Shown: positions 7,519 through 16,112, numbered from the stretch's first letter. The stretch: DNA of 64,000 bases from Sphaerisporangium melleum (GCF_014646695.1 NZ_BMNT01000001.1:1-64000); one strand, 5' to 3'. A program made the numbers and translations. The notes: generated from the letters alone by a model not told the origin.

Positions 7519-8522
7519 CCGGGCTGGAAGCGGCCGTGGTCGTCGCTGTCGGCCTCGGGGTGGCCGCGGTGTCCCGCAAGTCGGGCCGCCGGTCGGCCAA
7601 GGCGACCAGGAGTGGCGGCCGGACCGGGCGGGTGCCGCGAAAGTCCCGCCTGGTCGTCATGTACAACTCGACGGGCGCCCGGCCGGTGGAGGCCGACGAC
7701 GCGGGTACCGCCGCGGCGGAGATCGCCGGGCGGGTCCTGGGGTCGACGGCCCGGCGCAGCAGCCGGAGATGGCGGGCGGTCAAGACCGCGTGCAGCCGCG
7801 CAGGGAAGTGGGCCGCCCGACGGTCGCGGGCCCGGTGGGAGCACCGGCAGGCCGGCCGCACCGAGCAGACGATCGTCGACAAGTGGCGGGAGGCGTGGGC
7901 CAACCGGCCCCGCCGCGGCGGCGCGACACCGGCCCGGGTCCGCGTGTCGCTCCGCCAGGTCCTCGTGCTGCTCCGCCTCACCAAACCCGCCCCCGCCGCC
8001 GAGCAGGCTCCCGCGGATCGGGTCAGGCCGGTGTCCGACCCGATCCCCGGCCCGGACCCGCCCGACACGCCCCGCCCTCGCCCTCGACCCGTCTACGACC
8101 CGCCGAACACCTCTGGAGAGCCCGCTATGACCGCCCCCGCCGACACCGTCACCGACGCTGCTCCGCCCGTCGAGGTCGCTCTTCCCCCGCACTGGGCGAC
8201 CCTGGTCGCGGCCGTCGCCGACTTCGACCCGGAGAACGACGCCGCTCTCATGGAATGGATGAAAGGCGAAGCCGCCGGCGTGGTGGCTTACGCCCAGGCG
8301 CTGGACTCGGCGCGGGAGAACTGCGTCAACGACGTCGGCCTCGACCCGTCCTCGGTCCAGGGCGTCACCATCTACAGCGAGCACATGTCGGACGCCTCGA
8401 TCCGCATGGCCGAAGCGCTGGCCCAGTTCAGGGCCGTGTACGGGGAGGTCCTCGCCTTGGCGGCTGCGGGTGTGGTGCTTCCTCACAACGGCCGGTGGAT
8501 GACCGGCGCCGCCAGCTCCTGA
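7515..8522 (+). CDS. Two-part AICE protein: basic N-terminus and acidic helical C-terminal domain
   Basis: 335 aa. It begins with a short hydrophobic stretch, then an Arg-rich region, a Pro-rich linker at about 165-195, and a C-terminal domain of about 110 residues (HWATLVAAVADFDPEND to LPHNGRWMTG). That last motif recurs as MPRNGRWITG at the end of the 10881-11423 product, so the two flank the translocase gene as distant relatives. An internal ATG at 8127 (MTAPADTVTD) with GGAGAGCCC before it could give the C-terminal domain as a separate protein. Confidence 0.62.
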   Translation: MTGLEAAVVVAVGLGVAAVSRKSGRRSAKATRSGGRTGRVPRKSRLVVMYNSTGARPVEADDAGTAAAEIAGRVLGSTARRSSRRWRAVKTACSRAGKWAARRSRARWEHRQAGRTEQTIVDKWREAWANRPRRGGATPARVRVSLRQVLVLLRLTKPAPAAEQAPADRVRPVSDPIPGPDPPDTPRPRPRPVYDPPNTSGEPAMTAPADTVTDAAPPVEVALPPHWATLVAAVADFDPENDAALMEWMKGEAAGVVAYAQALDSARENCVNDVGLDPSSVQGVTIYSEHMSDASIRMAEALAQFRAVYGEVLALAAAGVVLPHNGRWMTGAASS

Positions 8523-8556
8523 CCCCCTTGTTCGAGCACCACCGGAAGGCCCCCTG

Positions 8557-10734
8557 ATGACCGTCGACCCGATGACCCTCGACGCCGGCGAGGACGTCGC
8601 CGCCGCGTACGCCCGCCCGCCCGCACGGCGCCACGGGCTGCTCGGCCGTGCCGCCGGATGGGTGCAGGCCGACCACCTCCGGCGGGGCCCCCACCTGCTC
8701 GCCCCGGCCGTGTACGGCCTCGCGGCCCTTGCCCACACCATGGAAGCGCCCGCCCTGTTCGGGGTGCCGTTGACGGCGCTGGCCGCCCTCGGCATGTACA
8801 CCCGGGCAATGAACCAGCCCGGCGACGCCACCGACCCGGCCCGCGCCGCCGCGGTCACCGTCCTCGCCGGCGGATGGGTCACCGCCGCCACCGCGCTCGG
8901 GCCCACCGCCGGGCCTCACGGTCTGATGACCTGGCTCGCCGCCGCCACCTACGGACTCACCTACTGGGCGTACCGCCGTGACCCCGGCATCGTCCAGGCC
9001 ATCGCCTGGGAGAACGCCAAGGAGGACTGGCACGTGCGCGCCCCCCGCTACGGCCTGGGCGGATCGCACCTGCTGGATTGGCGGGAGACCCGCCTCGGCG
9101 AGCAGATGGTCGTCGACACCCGCGGCACCGGCAAACGCGCCTCCCAGCTCGTCGCCTCCGGCGTCGAGGAGCTGATCGCCGAAGAGGAGATGCTGCGCCC
9201 CTCCCGGGTGAAGGTCCGGCGGGGCGACATCGCCGGCCGGATCACGATCAGCATCCGGTACAAGGACCCATGGGCCGAAGCGCTGCCGCATCCGCTGCTC
9301 GACGCCACCCCGGAGATCCCCCTTCCGGCCGTCGCCGACGGGCGCGAGCCGCGGATCATCGGCTTGGACCCCGAGACCGGCAACCCTCTGCAGGTGTCCC
9401 TGTGGGACGAGGACGGGGCGAAACGCGTCCTCGTCGTCGCCATCACCGGCGGCGGCAAAACCGTCACCCTGTCCAACCTGATCGAGCGGGACACCGCTGC
9501 CGACAACGTGTTCCCCATCGGGATCAGCGTCGGCAAGGGCAAGGAGATGCGCCGCTGGCGCCCCGCCCTCGGGCTGTCGGCCTGCGGGCCCGGCGACCGG
9601 GTCAAGGCGCTACGGATCCTTGAGCTGGTCGCCGCGATCATCGACTGGCGGGCCGCCCAGGACGGTGACGAGGTCACGGTGATCCCACGTCGTTCCCAGC
9701 CGCTCATCCCGGTGTACGTGGACGAGGTGGACACCCTGCTCGGCGAGTCCGACGCCATCGGCATGGCGACCCGCAAGGTGTTCGGCGACCTGATGACCCG
9801 GGGTCGCAGCGAAGGCGTCCCGGTGGTCGTGGCCGGCGGTCGGGGAACCGTCGAGTTCCTCGGCAACGGCAAGATCAAGAAAATGTTCGACCTGTTCGCG
9901 CTGCTCAAGACCGCCGGGGAGAGCGAGATCCGGCATGTCCTGGGCGAGATCGGCCTCACGATGCCCGACATGATGCGCTACGGCGAAGGCCACTCCGGTG
10001 TCGCGCTCATCACCGACCTGGCCGGTCATTGGACGTCGGGCCGCACGTGGAAGCTCAAGGACCTCCCCGACATCGACCGTCTCGTCCGCAGCCGGACCCC
10101 GTGCCCGTTGGAGCCGGAGTTGGTGGAGTTCCTCGGCGACAAGCTTGCCGCGATCACCGGGGATGAACCACCGGCGCCGCGCCGGACCCGCCGCACCCCA
10201 CCGAAGCCCGCGCCCGCCCCTGCACCGGAGGCCGACATGCCGCAGGACACCATCGACCGGGCCGCCCAGCAGCGCGCCGAAGCCCGCGCCCGCCTCGCCG
10301 AGGTCGTCGTTCCCGCTGTGGACGAGCTGACTGCAGGGCAGGCCAAGGCCGCGGCGATGGCCCGCCGCCGGCAGGCCGCCGACCAGACGGAGATGACCCC
10401 GGAGATCCGGAGCCTTCTGCTGCGGCTCGCCTCCTCCCCCGAGGGGACGACGACCCGGGAGGCGGAGCGGGCGATGCAGGCCGAGCTCGGCTACGAGGTC
10501 GGGGTGTCGAAGTCGGGGGCGTGGCGGTGCCTGGACAAGCTGCGCTTCGAAGGTGTCGTGGAGCTCCGAGGGAAGGGGCGGGGAGCCCGCTGGCACCTGG
10601 CCGCCCAGCCAGCCCCGGACCCGGCGCCGGGCGAGGGCGTGGACGGCGAGTTCGAGCACGAACTGGCCGTCGAGCAGATCGAAGAGGCCGCCACCGAAGA
10701 GGCCGCGGACTCCATCGACGACCACGAAGAGTAA
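8557..10734 (+). CDS. FtsK/SpoIIIE-type DNA translocase (TraB/TraSA-like transfer protein)
   Basis: 725 aa. Hydrophobic N-terminal part (about 45-130), then a P-loop motor with Walker A TGGGKT near 297-302 and Walker B LIPVYVDEVDTL near 385-392, and a C-terminal winged helix (about 610-690) like the gamma domain that reads recognition sequences in FtsK/TraB. In mycelial actinomycetes one such protein moves double-stranded DNA between cells, forming hexamers on short repeats (clt sites). The nested TGTCCC repeats just downstream are candidates for such a site. The full length and intact motifs suggest a working transfer protein. Confidence 0.92.
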   Translation: MTVDPMTLDAGEDVAAAYARPPARRHGLLGRAAGWVQADHLRRGPHLLAPAVYGLAALAHTMEAPALFGVPLTALAALGMYTRAMNQPGDATDPARAAAVTVLAGGWVTAATALGPTAGPHGLMTWLAAATYGLTYWAYRRDPGIVQAIAWENAKEDWHVRAPRYGLGGSHLLDWRETRLGEQMVVDTRGTGKRASQLVASGVEELIAEEEMLRPSRVKVRRGDIAGRITISIRYKDPWAEALPHPLLDATPEIPLPAVADGREPRIIGLDPETGNPLQVSLWDEDGAKRVLVVAITGGGKTVTLSNLIERDTAADNVFPIGISVGKGKEMRRWRPALGLSACGPGDRVKALRILELVAAIIDWRAAQDGDEVTVIPRRSQPLIPVYVDEVDTLLGESDAIGMATRKVFGDLMTRGRSEGVPVVVAGGRGTVEFLGNGKIKKMFDLFALLKTAGESEIRHVLGEIGLTMPDMMRYGEGHSGVALITDLAGHWTSGRTWKLKDLPDIDRLVRSRTPCPLEPELVEFLGDKLAAITGDEPPAPRRTRRTPPKPAPAPAPEADMPQDTIDRAAQQRAEARARLAEVVVPAVDELTAGQAKAAAMARRRQAADQTEMTPEIRSLLLRLASSPEGTTTREAERAMQAELGYEVGVSKSGAWRCLDKLRFEGVVELRGKGRGARWHLAAQPAPDPAPGEGVDGEFEHELAVEQIEEAATEEAADSIDDHEE

Positions 10735-10741
10735 CCGTAAT

Positions 10742-10827
10742 TGTCCCAGCAGCCCCTTCCGGGAATTGTCCCCAGCCCCTCCCCCACCGCCCCGTTATGG
10801 GGGAGTTGGGACATTCCTGCTGGGACA
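10742..10827. repeat. Nested inverted TGTCCC repeats downstream of the translocase gene
   Basis: TGTCCCAGCAG (10742-10752) is repeated perfectly inverted as CTGCTGGGACA (10817-10827). Inside it a second pair, TTGTCCCCA near 10767 and TTGGGACA near 10806, is also inverted. The block fills the gap between the tra gene and the next start codon. It could be a transfer-locus (clt) recognition site, a regulator operator, or a large hairpin. Confidence 0.5.
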
Positions 10828-10880
10828 TTCACCCGACGACCCCACCGTCACCCACCGTCACACGCAGGAGGTGCCCGCAC

Positions 10881-11423
10881 GTGACTACCTGGACCGGACA
10901 CGCCGAGACCCTCGCCGACACCACCGCCCTCGCCGCCCAGGCCGAGCATCTGACCGGCCGGTGCCGCGCCACCGGCCTGGACCCGCGGACATACGCCGGC
11001 ATCATCGCCGCCACCATCGCCCTCGGCGCCTACCCCGTGAACGCCACCGGCACGCCGTGGCCACAAGACCGCGACCTGATCGAAGGCATCTGCGACCTGC
11101 TCGACGACATCGCCGACCGGTGGCACGACTACATCCGCCTCCGTCACGCCGCGGCGACCGAACGGGCCCGCGCACGCGCCCACCTGAACGCCACCAGCAA
11201 CCCCCATGACAAGGAGTACCTGCAGGCCGTCGTCGCCGACTGCACGACCGCCCTGGACGTCCTGGCACCCCTCGCCGGACGGCTCCGCGCCGCCTCGGCC
11301 CGCCTCAACGACACCCCCGAACAGCTCGGCGAAACCTACGCCGCGGTGTACGACCTGGTCGCCCGCGGCGGGCAGATGCCCCGCAACGGCAGGTGGATCA
11401 CTGGAGAGGACCCCTCATGCTGA
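10881..11423 (+). CDS. AICE protein with MPRNGRWITG C-terminus
   Basis: 180 aa, start GTG 10881 after GGAGGTG. Helical throughout; the last about 15 residues match the C-terminus of the 7515-8522 protein. No catalytic motif recognised. The stop overlaps the ATG of the WhiB gene (ATGCTGA). Confidence 0.65.
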   Translation: MTTWTGHAETLADTTALAAQAEHLTGRCRATGLDPRTYAGIIAATIALGAYPVNATGTPWPQDRDLIEGICDLLDDIADRWHDYIRLRHAAATERARARAHLNATSNPHDKEYLQAVVADCTTALDVLAPLAGRLRAASARLNDTPEQLGETYAAVYDLVARGGQMPRNGRWITGEDPSC

Positions 11424-11683
11424 CCGATCTGCTCGCCACCCTCGCAGACCTGGCCGCCGAGAATGCGTGGATAGACCAGGCGCTGTGCGGCCAAGTCGAC
11501 CCCGACCTTTGGTATCCCGAGGACGGCAACGCCGCCCAGGCCGAGCGGGCGAAGCAGGTGTGCCGACACTGCCCGGTGCGAGCCGAGTGTCTGGCCTACG
11601 CGCTCGACGCCTGCGAGGAGCACGGCGTGTGGGGTGGGCTCGGCCTGAAGGAGCGCCGCCGGCTCCGGCGTGACGCAGCCTGA
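11417..11683 (+). CDS. WhiB-family iron-sulfur transcription factor
   Basis: 88 aa with the four cluster cysteines in the family spacing (Cys24, then CRHC at 49/52 and Cys58) and the turn GVWGG at about 72-76, followed by a basic tail (KERRRLRRDAA) for DNA contact. WhiB-like proteins bind a 4Fe-4S cluster and work with the main sigma factor. Mobile elements and phages of actinomycetes often carry one. Overlap with the preceding gene indicates coupling to the tra operon. Confidence 0.92.
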   Translation: MLTDLLATLADLAAENAWIDQALCGQVDPDLWYPEDGNAAQAERAKQVCRHCPVRAECLAYALDACEEHGVWGGLGLKERRRLRRDAA

Positions 11684-11714
11684 CCAAGATCGCCAAACGG
11701 AGGTACCGCGCACT

Positions 11715-12155
11715 ATGTCCGCCACCCGCCAGAGCATCGACATCGTCTCGTTCGGCTACGGCCACGACGCCCCACCGCAGGCCGACGCCACCCTCGACGC
11801 GCGACGCCTGTTCCGCAACCCCCACGACGACCCCGCCATGCGCGAGCTGACCGGACTCGACCCGCGGGTACGCGACCACGTCCTCGCCACAGACGGCGTC
11901 CGCGACGCCATCACCGCGGCAGCCGGAATGGCCGTCGCCCTGCTGAAATCCGGCAAACCACACATCGTCCTCGCGGTCGGCTGCGGCGGAGGCCGGCACC
12001 GCGCACCGGCCATCGCCGAAGGAGTCGCCGCGGAGCTCCGCGCAAGAGACCTCCGGGCCGCGGTCCGGCACCGCGACGTCGACAAGCCGGTGATCGAACA
12101 TCAAGAAGGGGACCCCAATTTCGCCACAGGCGAATGCGACGACACAGTGACCTGA
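11715..12155 (+). CDS. RapZ C-terminal domain-like protein
   Basis: 146 aa, start ATG 11715 after GGAGG. The sequence matches the C-terminal domain of RapZ/YvcJ proteins: IVSFGYGHDAPPQADATLDA, RRLFRNPH, VLAVGCGGGRHRAPAIAE. The N-terminal P-loop kinase half is absent. In RapZ this half binds RNA and amino-sugar or other ligands. Stand-alone versions are seen in actinomycete plasmids and AICEs, with no established role. It ends the tra operon. Confidence 0.75.
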   Translation: MSATRQSIDIVSFGYGHDAPPQADATLDARRLFRNPHDDPAMRELTGLDPRVRDHVLATDGVRDAITAAAGMAVALLKSGKPHIVLAVGCGGGRHRAPAIAEGVAAELRARDLRAAVRHRDVDKPVIEHQEGDPNFATGECDDTVT

Positions 12156-12268
12156 CCTCGCAAAGAGCTGCCGAAGCCCTGCGCGGTATGCCAAGGTGAG
12201 GCGGGGGCGGTCTAGGCGGGGATGGGCCGGGAACATACACTCACAGAGCACTGAGGCGAAATCAGGAC

Positions 12269-12493
12269 ATGCCGCCGAAGCATCCCGACAAGGAGATCCG
12301 CAAGCTTCTCGACGAAGCAGAGGACCAGGAGTGGGAGGTTGTTCCGCCGACAGGCCGGGGGTACTGGAAGATCAAGTGTCCGTGCGACGACAAGCACTGG
12401 AGCACCGTGAAGATCAGCCCGTCCAACCCCAACTACCTCAAAGAGCTCCGTAAGAAGTTGAAGCGAGAGACCTGCTGGAAGGAGGTGAGCTGA
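12269..12493 (+). CDS. Small HicA-like protein
   Basis: 74 aa: MPPKHPDKEIRKLLDEAEDQ, then GYWKIKCPCDDKHWSTVKIS and a basic helix (KELRKKLKRET). The order helix, beta strand with a His-containing hairpin, helix recalls the double-stranded RNA-binding fold of HicA toxins. A second small gene follows 3 bp later. Similarity is structural impression only. Confidence 0.5.
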   Translation: MPPKHPDKEIRKLLDEAEDQEWEVVPPTGRGYWKIKCPCDDKHWSTVKISPSNPNYLKELRKKLKRETCWKEVS

Positions 12494-12496
12494 CCC

Positions 12497-12838
12497 GTGA
12501 AGTTCCGAGCCGAGATGGGCATCGCCTTCGAGGGCGACCTCGCACTCCTCGAACCGCACCTCGACGACCTCATGGAGCAGCTCCTGGCCATCGAGGACGC
12601 CGACAAAGCGGTTGAGGACCCGGACATCACCGCTAGTCTCGCCAGCGGCGAGGCGATGATCAGCATGTTCCTCGACGTAGCCGATCTACCCGAGGCGGCA
12701 CAGAAACTCGTGGCCGTAGTTCGCAGCGCGATACACGCCATTGGGGATGGCACGCCCGGCTGGGATGAGCTCGCTAGAGCAGTTCACGAGCAGTGCATGG
12801 CCGTACGCCCGGCCGATCAGGCGTTAGTAGACGCCTAA
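12497..12838 (+). CDS. Acidic protein paired with the HicA-like gene (antitoxin candidate)
   Basis: 113 aa from GTG 12497, very acidic, starting VKFRAEMGIAFEGDLALLEP. It lies 3 bp after the HicA-like gene, with GGAGGTGAG just before the start. The first 40 residues could form a small alpha-beta unit; the rest is helical. No DNA-binding domain is apparent. Confidence 0.55.
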   Translation: MKFRAEMGIAFEGDLALLEPHLDDLMEQLLAIEDADKAVEDPDITASLASGEAMISMFLDVADLPEAAQKLVAVVRSAIHAIGDGTPGWDELARAVHEQCMAVRPADQALVDA

Positions 12839-12929
12839 GACATCTTCCTTGACGCCCCGCTCCCATCGGGTGGCGGGGCGTTCGCGTTCCCGGGGTACAC
12901 CAGCGGCGGCCGACCCGCGTCTCACTCCC

Positions 12930-13292
12930 GTGACCCCTCAAACCTCCCACCCCGCCCGCCCCTCACGGTTACTCCCGGGCGAGAAGACCGTTCTCAAAGT
13001 CACCGGTGGCCTGCTCGCAGTCGGCGCCTTCTTCTATGCCGGGTACCTCGTCGGAGGGACGCAGTCGAACGGCGAGGCCTCTGTGAGCGACAGGTGCACG
13101 AGCATCAAAGCCGAGGCGAGGAAGCACATCGAAAAGGGCGACCGGCTGCTCACCATCGACGACGGACAGCTAAAGGCCTCAGCCGAATTCCGCACGGGCG
13201 CACACCTAATGATCAATAACACGGACTGCTACACCCCCGGGGAAATCGCCTCCGCGCAAACACTGCTCGACACCGTCAACAAGGCGCCATAG
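12930..13292 (+). CDS. Membrane-anchored hypothetical protein
   Basis: About 120 aa (start uncertain: GTG 12930 or TTG 12849). A single membrane helix (TGGLLAVGAFFYAGYLVGG) precedes a polar domain with two cysteines (DRCTSIKAEA and NTDCYTPGE) that could form a disulfide outside the cell. Function unknown. Its 3' end runs into the convergent prophage gene by about 60 bp. It marks the junction between the transfer module and the virion module. Confidence 0.5.
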   Translation: MTPQTSHPARPSRLLPGEKTVLKVTGGLLAVGAFFYAGYLVGGTQSNGEASVSDRCTSIKAEARKHIEKGDRLLTIDDGQLKASAEFRTGAHLMINNTDCYTPGEIASAQTLLDTVNKAP

Positions 13293-13594
13293 CACCTGAC
13301 GCTTTGCCATTGAGGCGGAACCGGGGCCGGGTTCTCGGCGTCGAGGGCCTCCAGGCCGGCGACCCGCTGCTCCAGCGCCGAGAAGTCCACCTCGGGGTTG
13401 GCGGCCTTGATGTCGGCGATGTCCTGACGGATGCCGGCGACGGCCGCGTCGATACGAGCCACGATCGCGTCGAGGTCTTCCTGCTTACCCATGATCTGTT
13501 CTGCCTTCCTGTAGAGGTGTGACTGCGCCTGCTCGATGCGGGCGAGTTGTTCAGGGATTCGTGCGAGGCTCCGGAGGGAGCTCCACCAGCGCAC
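13229..13594 (-). CDS. Small coiled-coil phage protein
   Basis: 121 aa, GTG start. Residues about 10-80 form a coiled coil (LARIEQAQSHLYRKAEQIM, LDAIVARIDAAVAGIRQDIADIKAA, LEQRVAGLEAL). Last gene of the leftward prophage transcript, just after the holin gene; a lysis or tail accessory role is possible. The C-terminus overlaps a plus-strand gene. Confidence 0.6.
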   Translation of the reverse strand: MRWWSSLRSLARIPEQLARIEQAQSHLYRKAEQIMGKQEDLDAIVARIDAAVAGIRQDIADIKAANPEVDFSALEQRVAGLEALDAENPAPVPPQWQSVRCYGALLTVSSSVCAEAISPGV

Positions 13595-13608
13595 CGGTCA
13601 CCTGCCGG

Positions 13609-13884
13609 TCACGACTGGCGGTAGGTCTCGGTGCGCGGGGCCGGCGTCGAGGTCGTCGTGAATCCGGCCGTGGCCGCGTCACCCGTGCTTCCGGCGGCGA
13701 ACGACATCAGCAGCGACACCACGGCCGCGAGCCCTGCGACGGAGCCGACCGTGGGCCAGTCCACCTCCAGCAGCCCCATGGTTCCCGCGCCGACGATGCC
13801 GAGCGCAGCCTGGGCGGCGGTACGGACAGCACGCTCGACGGCGTCGGACCAGAAAGCTCCGGTCGCCCACTTGGATACAGACAT
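13609..13884 (-). CDS. Holin, phage r1t family-like
   Basis: 91 aa. The pattern FWSDAVERAVRTAAQAALGI, VDWPTVGSVAGLAAVVSLLMSFA is that of r1t-type holins of actinophages: two membrane helices joined by a short turn containing VDW, with a polar tail. Holins open the membrane so that the endolysin (14883-15707) reaches the wall. An antirepressor gene stands between the two lysis genes. Confidence 0.85.
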   Translation of the reverse strand: MSVSKWATGAFWSDAVERAVRTAAQAALGIVGAGTMGLLEVDWPTVGSVAGLAAVVSLLMSFAAGSTGDAATAGFTTTSTPAPRTETYRQS

Positions 13885-13983
13885 TCGCCCCTCCTCAGGG
13901 GGTTCAAGGCCCGCTGAGGGGCGGGCAAGTGAAGAGACCCGCGTCGCCGCAGGTCAGATGGTCCGAGTTGCCTTGAGGGCAAT

Positions 13984-14763
13984 TCAGGTCGTGACGAGGT
14001 CGTCGTTGAACTCGGCCCACACGGCGTCGAAGAGGTCCCGGTCAGCTTCGGTGTAGACGAAGACCTCGCGCTGCGCCCCATCGACGAACCGCAGGGACTT
14101 GCCGGGCGGCTCGCCGCGGCGGGCGACGTAGGCGAGCTTCAGCCTCTTGCCGAACGTCGGCGACAGCTTGCGAACCTCGGAGCCGGAGACGCCCTGCTCT
14201 TCCAAGTACTCGGCGACCGTCAGGAACCTCGTGGCGGGGTCCTGCTCCGGCTCGCGCCCCAGGCCGATGGCGAGCTGCTCGCGGGCCATGGCCTCTAACC
14301 ACCGGTCGTCGACCAAGCCTTTGGCTGCGCCGAGCATCCGGATCCGCCGTTCGGCGCTTTCCGCAATCTCGTCGAGCTGTTGCCGCGTGGCCCGCGGGTT
14401 GAGCGCCCCACCCTGCGTCCAGTACGCCTCGATGGCGTCGGCGACTTCGGCCTGGTAGGCGACAAGCTTGTCCTTGACGTCCGCCGCGACCCGGTTCTCG
14501 TCGATGGTGGCCAGCAGCATCAGGAAGGTCCGCACATCGCACGTGACCATGTCTCTGACCTTGCCATCTGCTGCAACTACCGCCTTGGAAGCGGTAGTTG
14601 CCCAGCTCCGTTCCCGCAGCTTGCGGATCTGTGCCCAGTAGTCCAGGCCGATCGCCTCGACTGCCGGCTTCACGACGACATAGGGCTTGCCGTCCACGTC
14701 GATGGCGAGGATCTCGTCGCCATGGAATGGGATGTGGACGACTTCGTTGCTACCTTGAGGCAT
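13984..14763 (-). CDS. Phage antirepressor (P22_AR_N-type N-terminus)
   Basis: 259 aa. The N-terminal domain reads IPFHGDEILAIDVDGKPYVV, VEAIGLDYWAQIRKLRER, FLMLLATIDENRVA and is typical of P22-Ant-like antirepressors. The C-terminal half contains RRIRMLGAAKGLVDD and a small DNA-binding-like domain (FLTVAEYLEEQGVSGSEV). ATG 14763 is preferred to the in-frame TTG 14775. It lies beyond the late-gene terminator, so it may have its own promoter. Confidence 0.82.
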   Translation of the reverse strand: MPQGSNEVVHIPFHGDEILAIDVDGKPYVVVKPAVEAIGLDYWAQIRKLRERSWATTASKAVVAADGKVRDMVTCDVRTFLMLLATIDENRVAADVKDKLVAYQAEVADAIEAYWTQGGALNPRATRQQLDEIAESAERRIRMLGAAKGLVDDRWLEAMAREQLAIGLGREPEQDPATRFLTVAEYLEEQGVSGSEVRKLSPTFGKRLKLAYVARRGEPPGKSLRFVDGAQREVFVYTEADRDLFDAVWAEFNDDLVTT

Positions 14764-14831
14764 GGTGACTCTCAATCTCTACTTGAGGGTTCGCCAGCCC
14801 GGGAGCCTGTGCTCGCAGGCGCCCGGGCATA

Positions 14832-14860
14832 CAAAAAGCCCCGACCGTCTGGTCAGGGCT
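14832..14860 (-). terminator. Rho-independent terminator of the late transcript
   Basis: On the minus strand AGCCCTGACC-AGAC-type loop-GGTCGGGGCT forms a 10-bp stem with one G-T pair, followed directly by TTTTTG. It lies about 20 bp after the endolysin stop codon. Confidence 0.88.
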
Positions 14861-14882
14861 GCGTGTGGTGCTGGACTTCAGG

Positions 14883-15707
14883 TCAGTCGGTCTTCTCCGG
14901 GCCGGCATCCAGGCGGATCGTCACGTGCTCGATGGCCTCCCGGATGCGCGCCACAAGCGCGTCGGGGTCCACGGCGGCGTCCTTCGCGGCGAGCGCCTCG
15001 GCCATCGCCTTCAGCGCCTCGTTCTGTGCGTCCAGCCGGGCCAGGATCTCCCGGTCCTTGTTGTAGCCGTCCTTGCCGTAGGCCCAGACCTGTCGCATGA
15101 ACGTCTTGGGGTCGATCTTCTGCCCCTCGGGGAAAAGGCCTTCCCGTACGGCCCACAGGTCCTTGGTCAGGGTGTACGTGAGCCGCTCCACCACGGCGTC
15201 CGCGACCTCTTTGGCGCTGGGCATGTCGTCTCCTTCGTAGTCGGGGTAGCCGTAGCCGTAGATCCGAGGGCTGGATCGGGCGACGGTCTTGCGGTACACG
15301 CCGTCGCCGTTGAAGTACCGGCCGTCCAGGCTCCCGCTGGTGTTGCCGCCGATCGTGGTGATCTCGCCCGGGGTGACCTTCTCCACCCACTCCACGTGGG
15401 TGCCGCCACCCGGGCCGTAGTACACCAGCGCCCCCTCGCGGGGCACTGTGCCGAACCGGCCACGGGCCCTAAACCACGTCACGCCGGTCCCGCAGCCGGC
15501 GGTCCAGGGGAACTCCACGTCCGGGGACAGCCCCGCGCGGCCCAGGCACACCGACACGAAGGTGTGACACCACGGGTACCCGTACCCGTCGGCCGGGTAG
15601 CCGGGAAGCTTCCCGAACTCCCGGTTGAACGGCGTGTCGTTGGTGCCGTGCTCCCGGTACCCGATGTGCCGCTGCACCTCTCGGCGCACCCTTTCGAGGG
15701 TTGTCAC
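14883..15707 (-). CDS. Endolysin, CHAP-domain amidase/endopeptidase
   Basis: 274 aa. The CHAP catalytic pair is visible: Cys47 in YPWCHTF and His104 in GGTHVEWV, followed by the acidic residue region GEITTIGGNTSG. After residue 155 comes a helical C-terminal segment (KEVADAVVERLTYTLTKDLW and further helices) that probably binds the wall or oligomerises. No signal peptide, so release depends on the holin. Placed downstream of the tail genes as in most siphophages. Confidence 0.92.
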   Translation of the reverse strand: MTTLERVRREVQRHIGYREHGTNDTPFNREFGKLPGYPADGYGYPWCHTFVSVCLGRAGLSPDVEFPWTAGCGTGVTWFRARGRFGTVPREGALVYYGPGGGTHVEWVEKVTPGEITTIGGNTSGSLDGRYFNGDGVYRKTVARSSPRIYGYGYPDYEGDDMPSAKEVADAVVERLTYTLTKDLWAVREGLFPEGQKIDPKTFMRQVWAYGKDGYNKDREILARLDAQNEALKAMAEALAAKDAAVDPDALVARIREAIEHVTIRLDAGPEKTD

Positions 15708-15710
15708 GGG

Positions 15711-16112
15711 TCACACACCTCCTGCGGGTCGTTCGTCTCGTAACTCGGCAAGGCGTGTGGTGAGCTGCTCACATCGGTCCTGGAGTTGAGCTAGACGCGC
15801 GAGGGTCTTGGTGAGTTCGTTCTCCAACTCGGCGATGCGCCTGTCCCGGTCGGCGAGTTTCTCGTCGCGCTCGGTCAGGCTGTTCTCCAATCGCGTGATG
15901 GTGCTCTCCGCCCGGTCCAACGCCACCTGAAGCGCCTGGACGGCTTTCTCCGCGCCGCCGATGAACACGCTTTCCAGCTCGACCGGCTGCCGCTCTTCAT
16001 CCATGCGGGCTTTCCGCAGGTCGACGCGTGCTTTGACCACGGTCGTCAACGCCGAACCGGCACCCCCGGCGAGCAGTGCGACCACTGCCGGAGTGAGCCA
16101 ATCAGTCGCCAA
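15711..16112 (-). CDS. Membrane-anchored coiled-coil phage protein
   Basis: 133 aa. One N-terminal membrane helix (PAVVALLAGGAGSALTTVV), then a long coiled coil with heptad leucines (ALDRAESTITRLENSL, RRIAELENELTKTLARLAQL). It lies 3 bp upstream of the endolysin gene in the transcript; a second holin-like or spanin-like function is possible but unproven. Confidence 0.65.
   Translation of the reverse strand: MATDWLTPAVVALLAGGAGSALTTVVKARVDLRKARMDEERQPVELESVFIGGAEKAVQALQVALDRAESTITRLENSLTERDEKLADRDRRIAELENELTKTLARLAQLQDRCEQLTTRLAELRDERPAGGV

Noticed and set aside
7263-8906. Long minus-strand open frame of about 550 codons opposite the tra operon
   Set aside because: High-GC shadow of three coupled plus-strand genes; low-complexity sequence.
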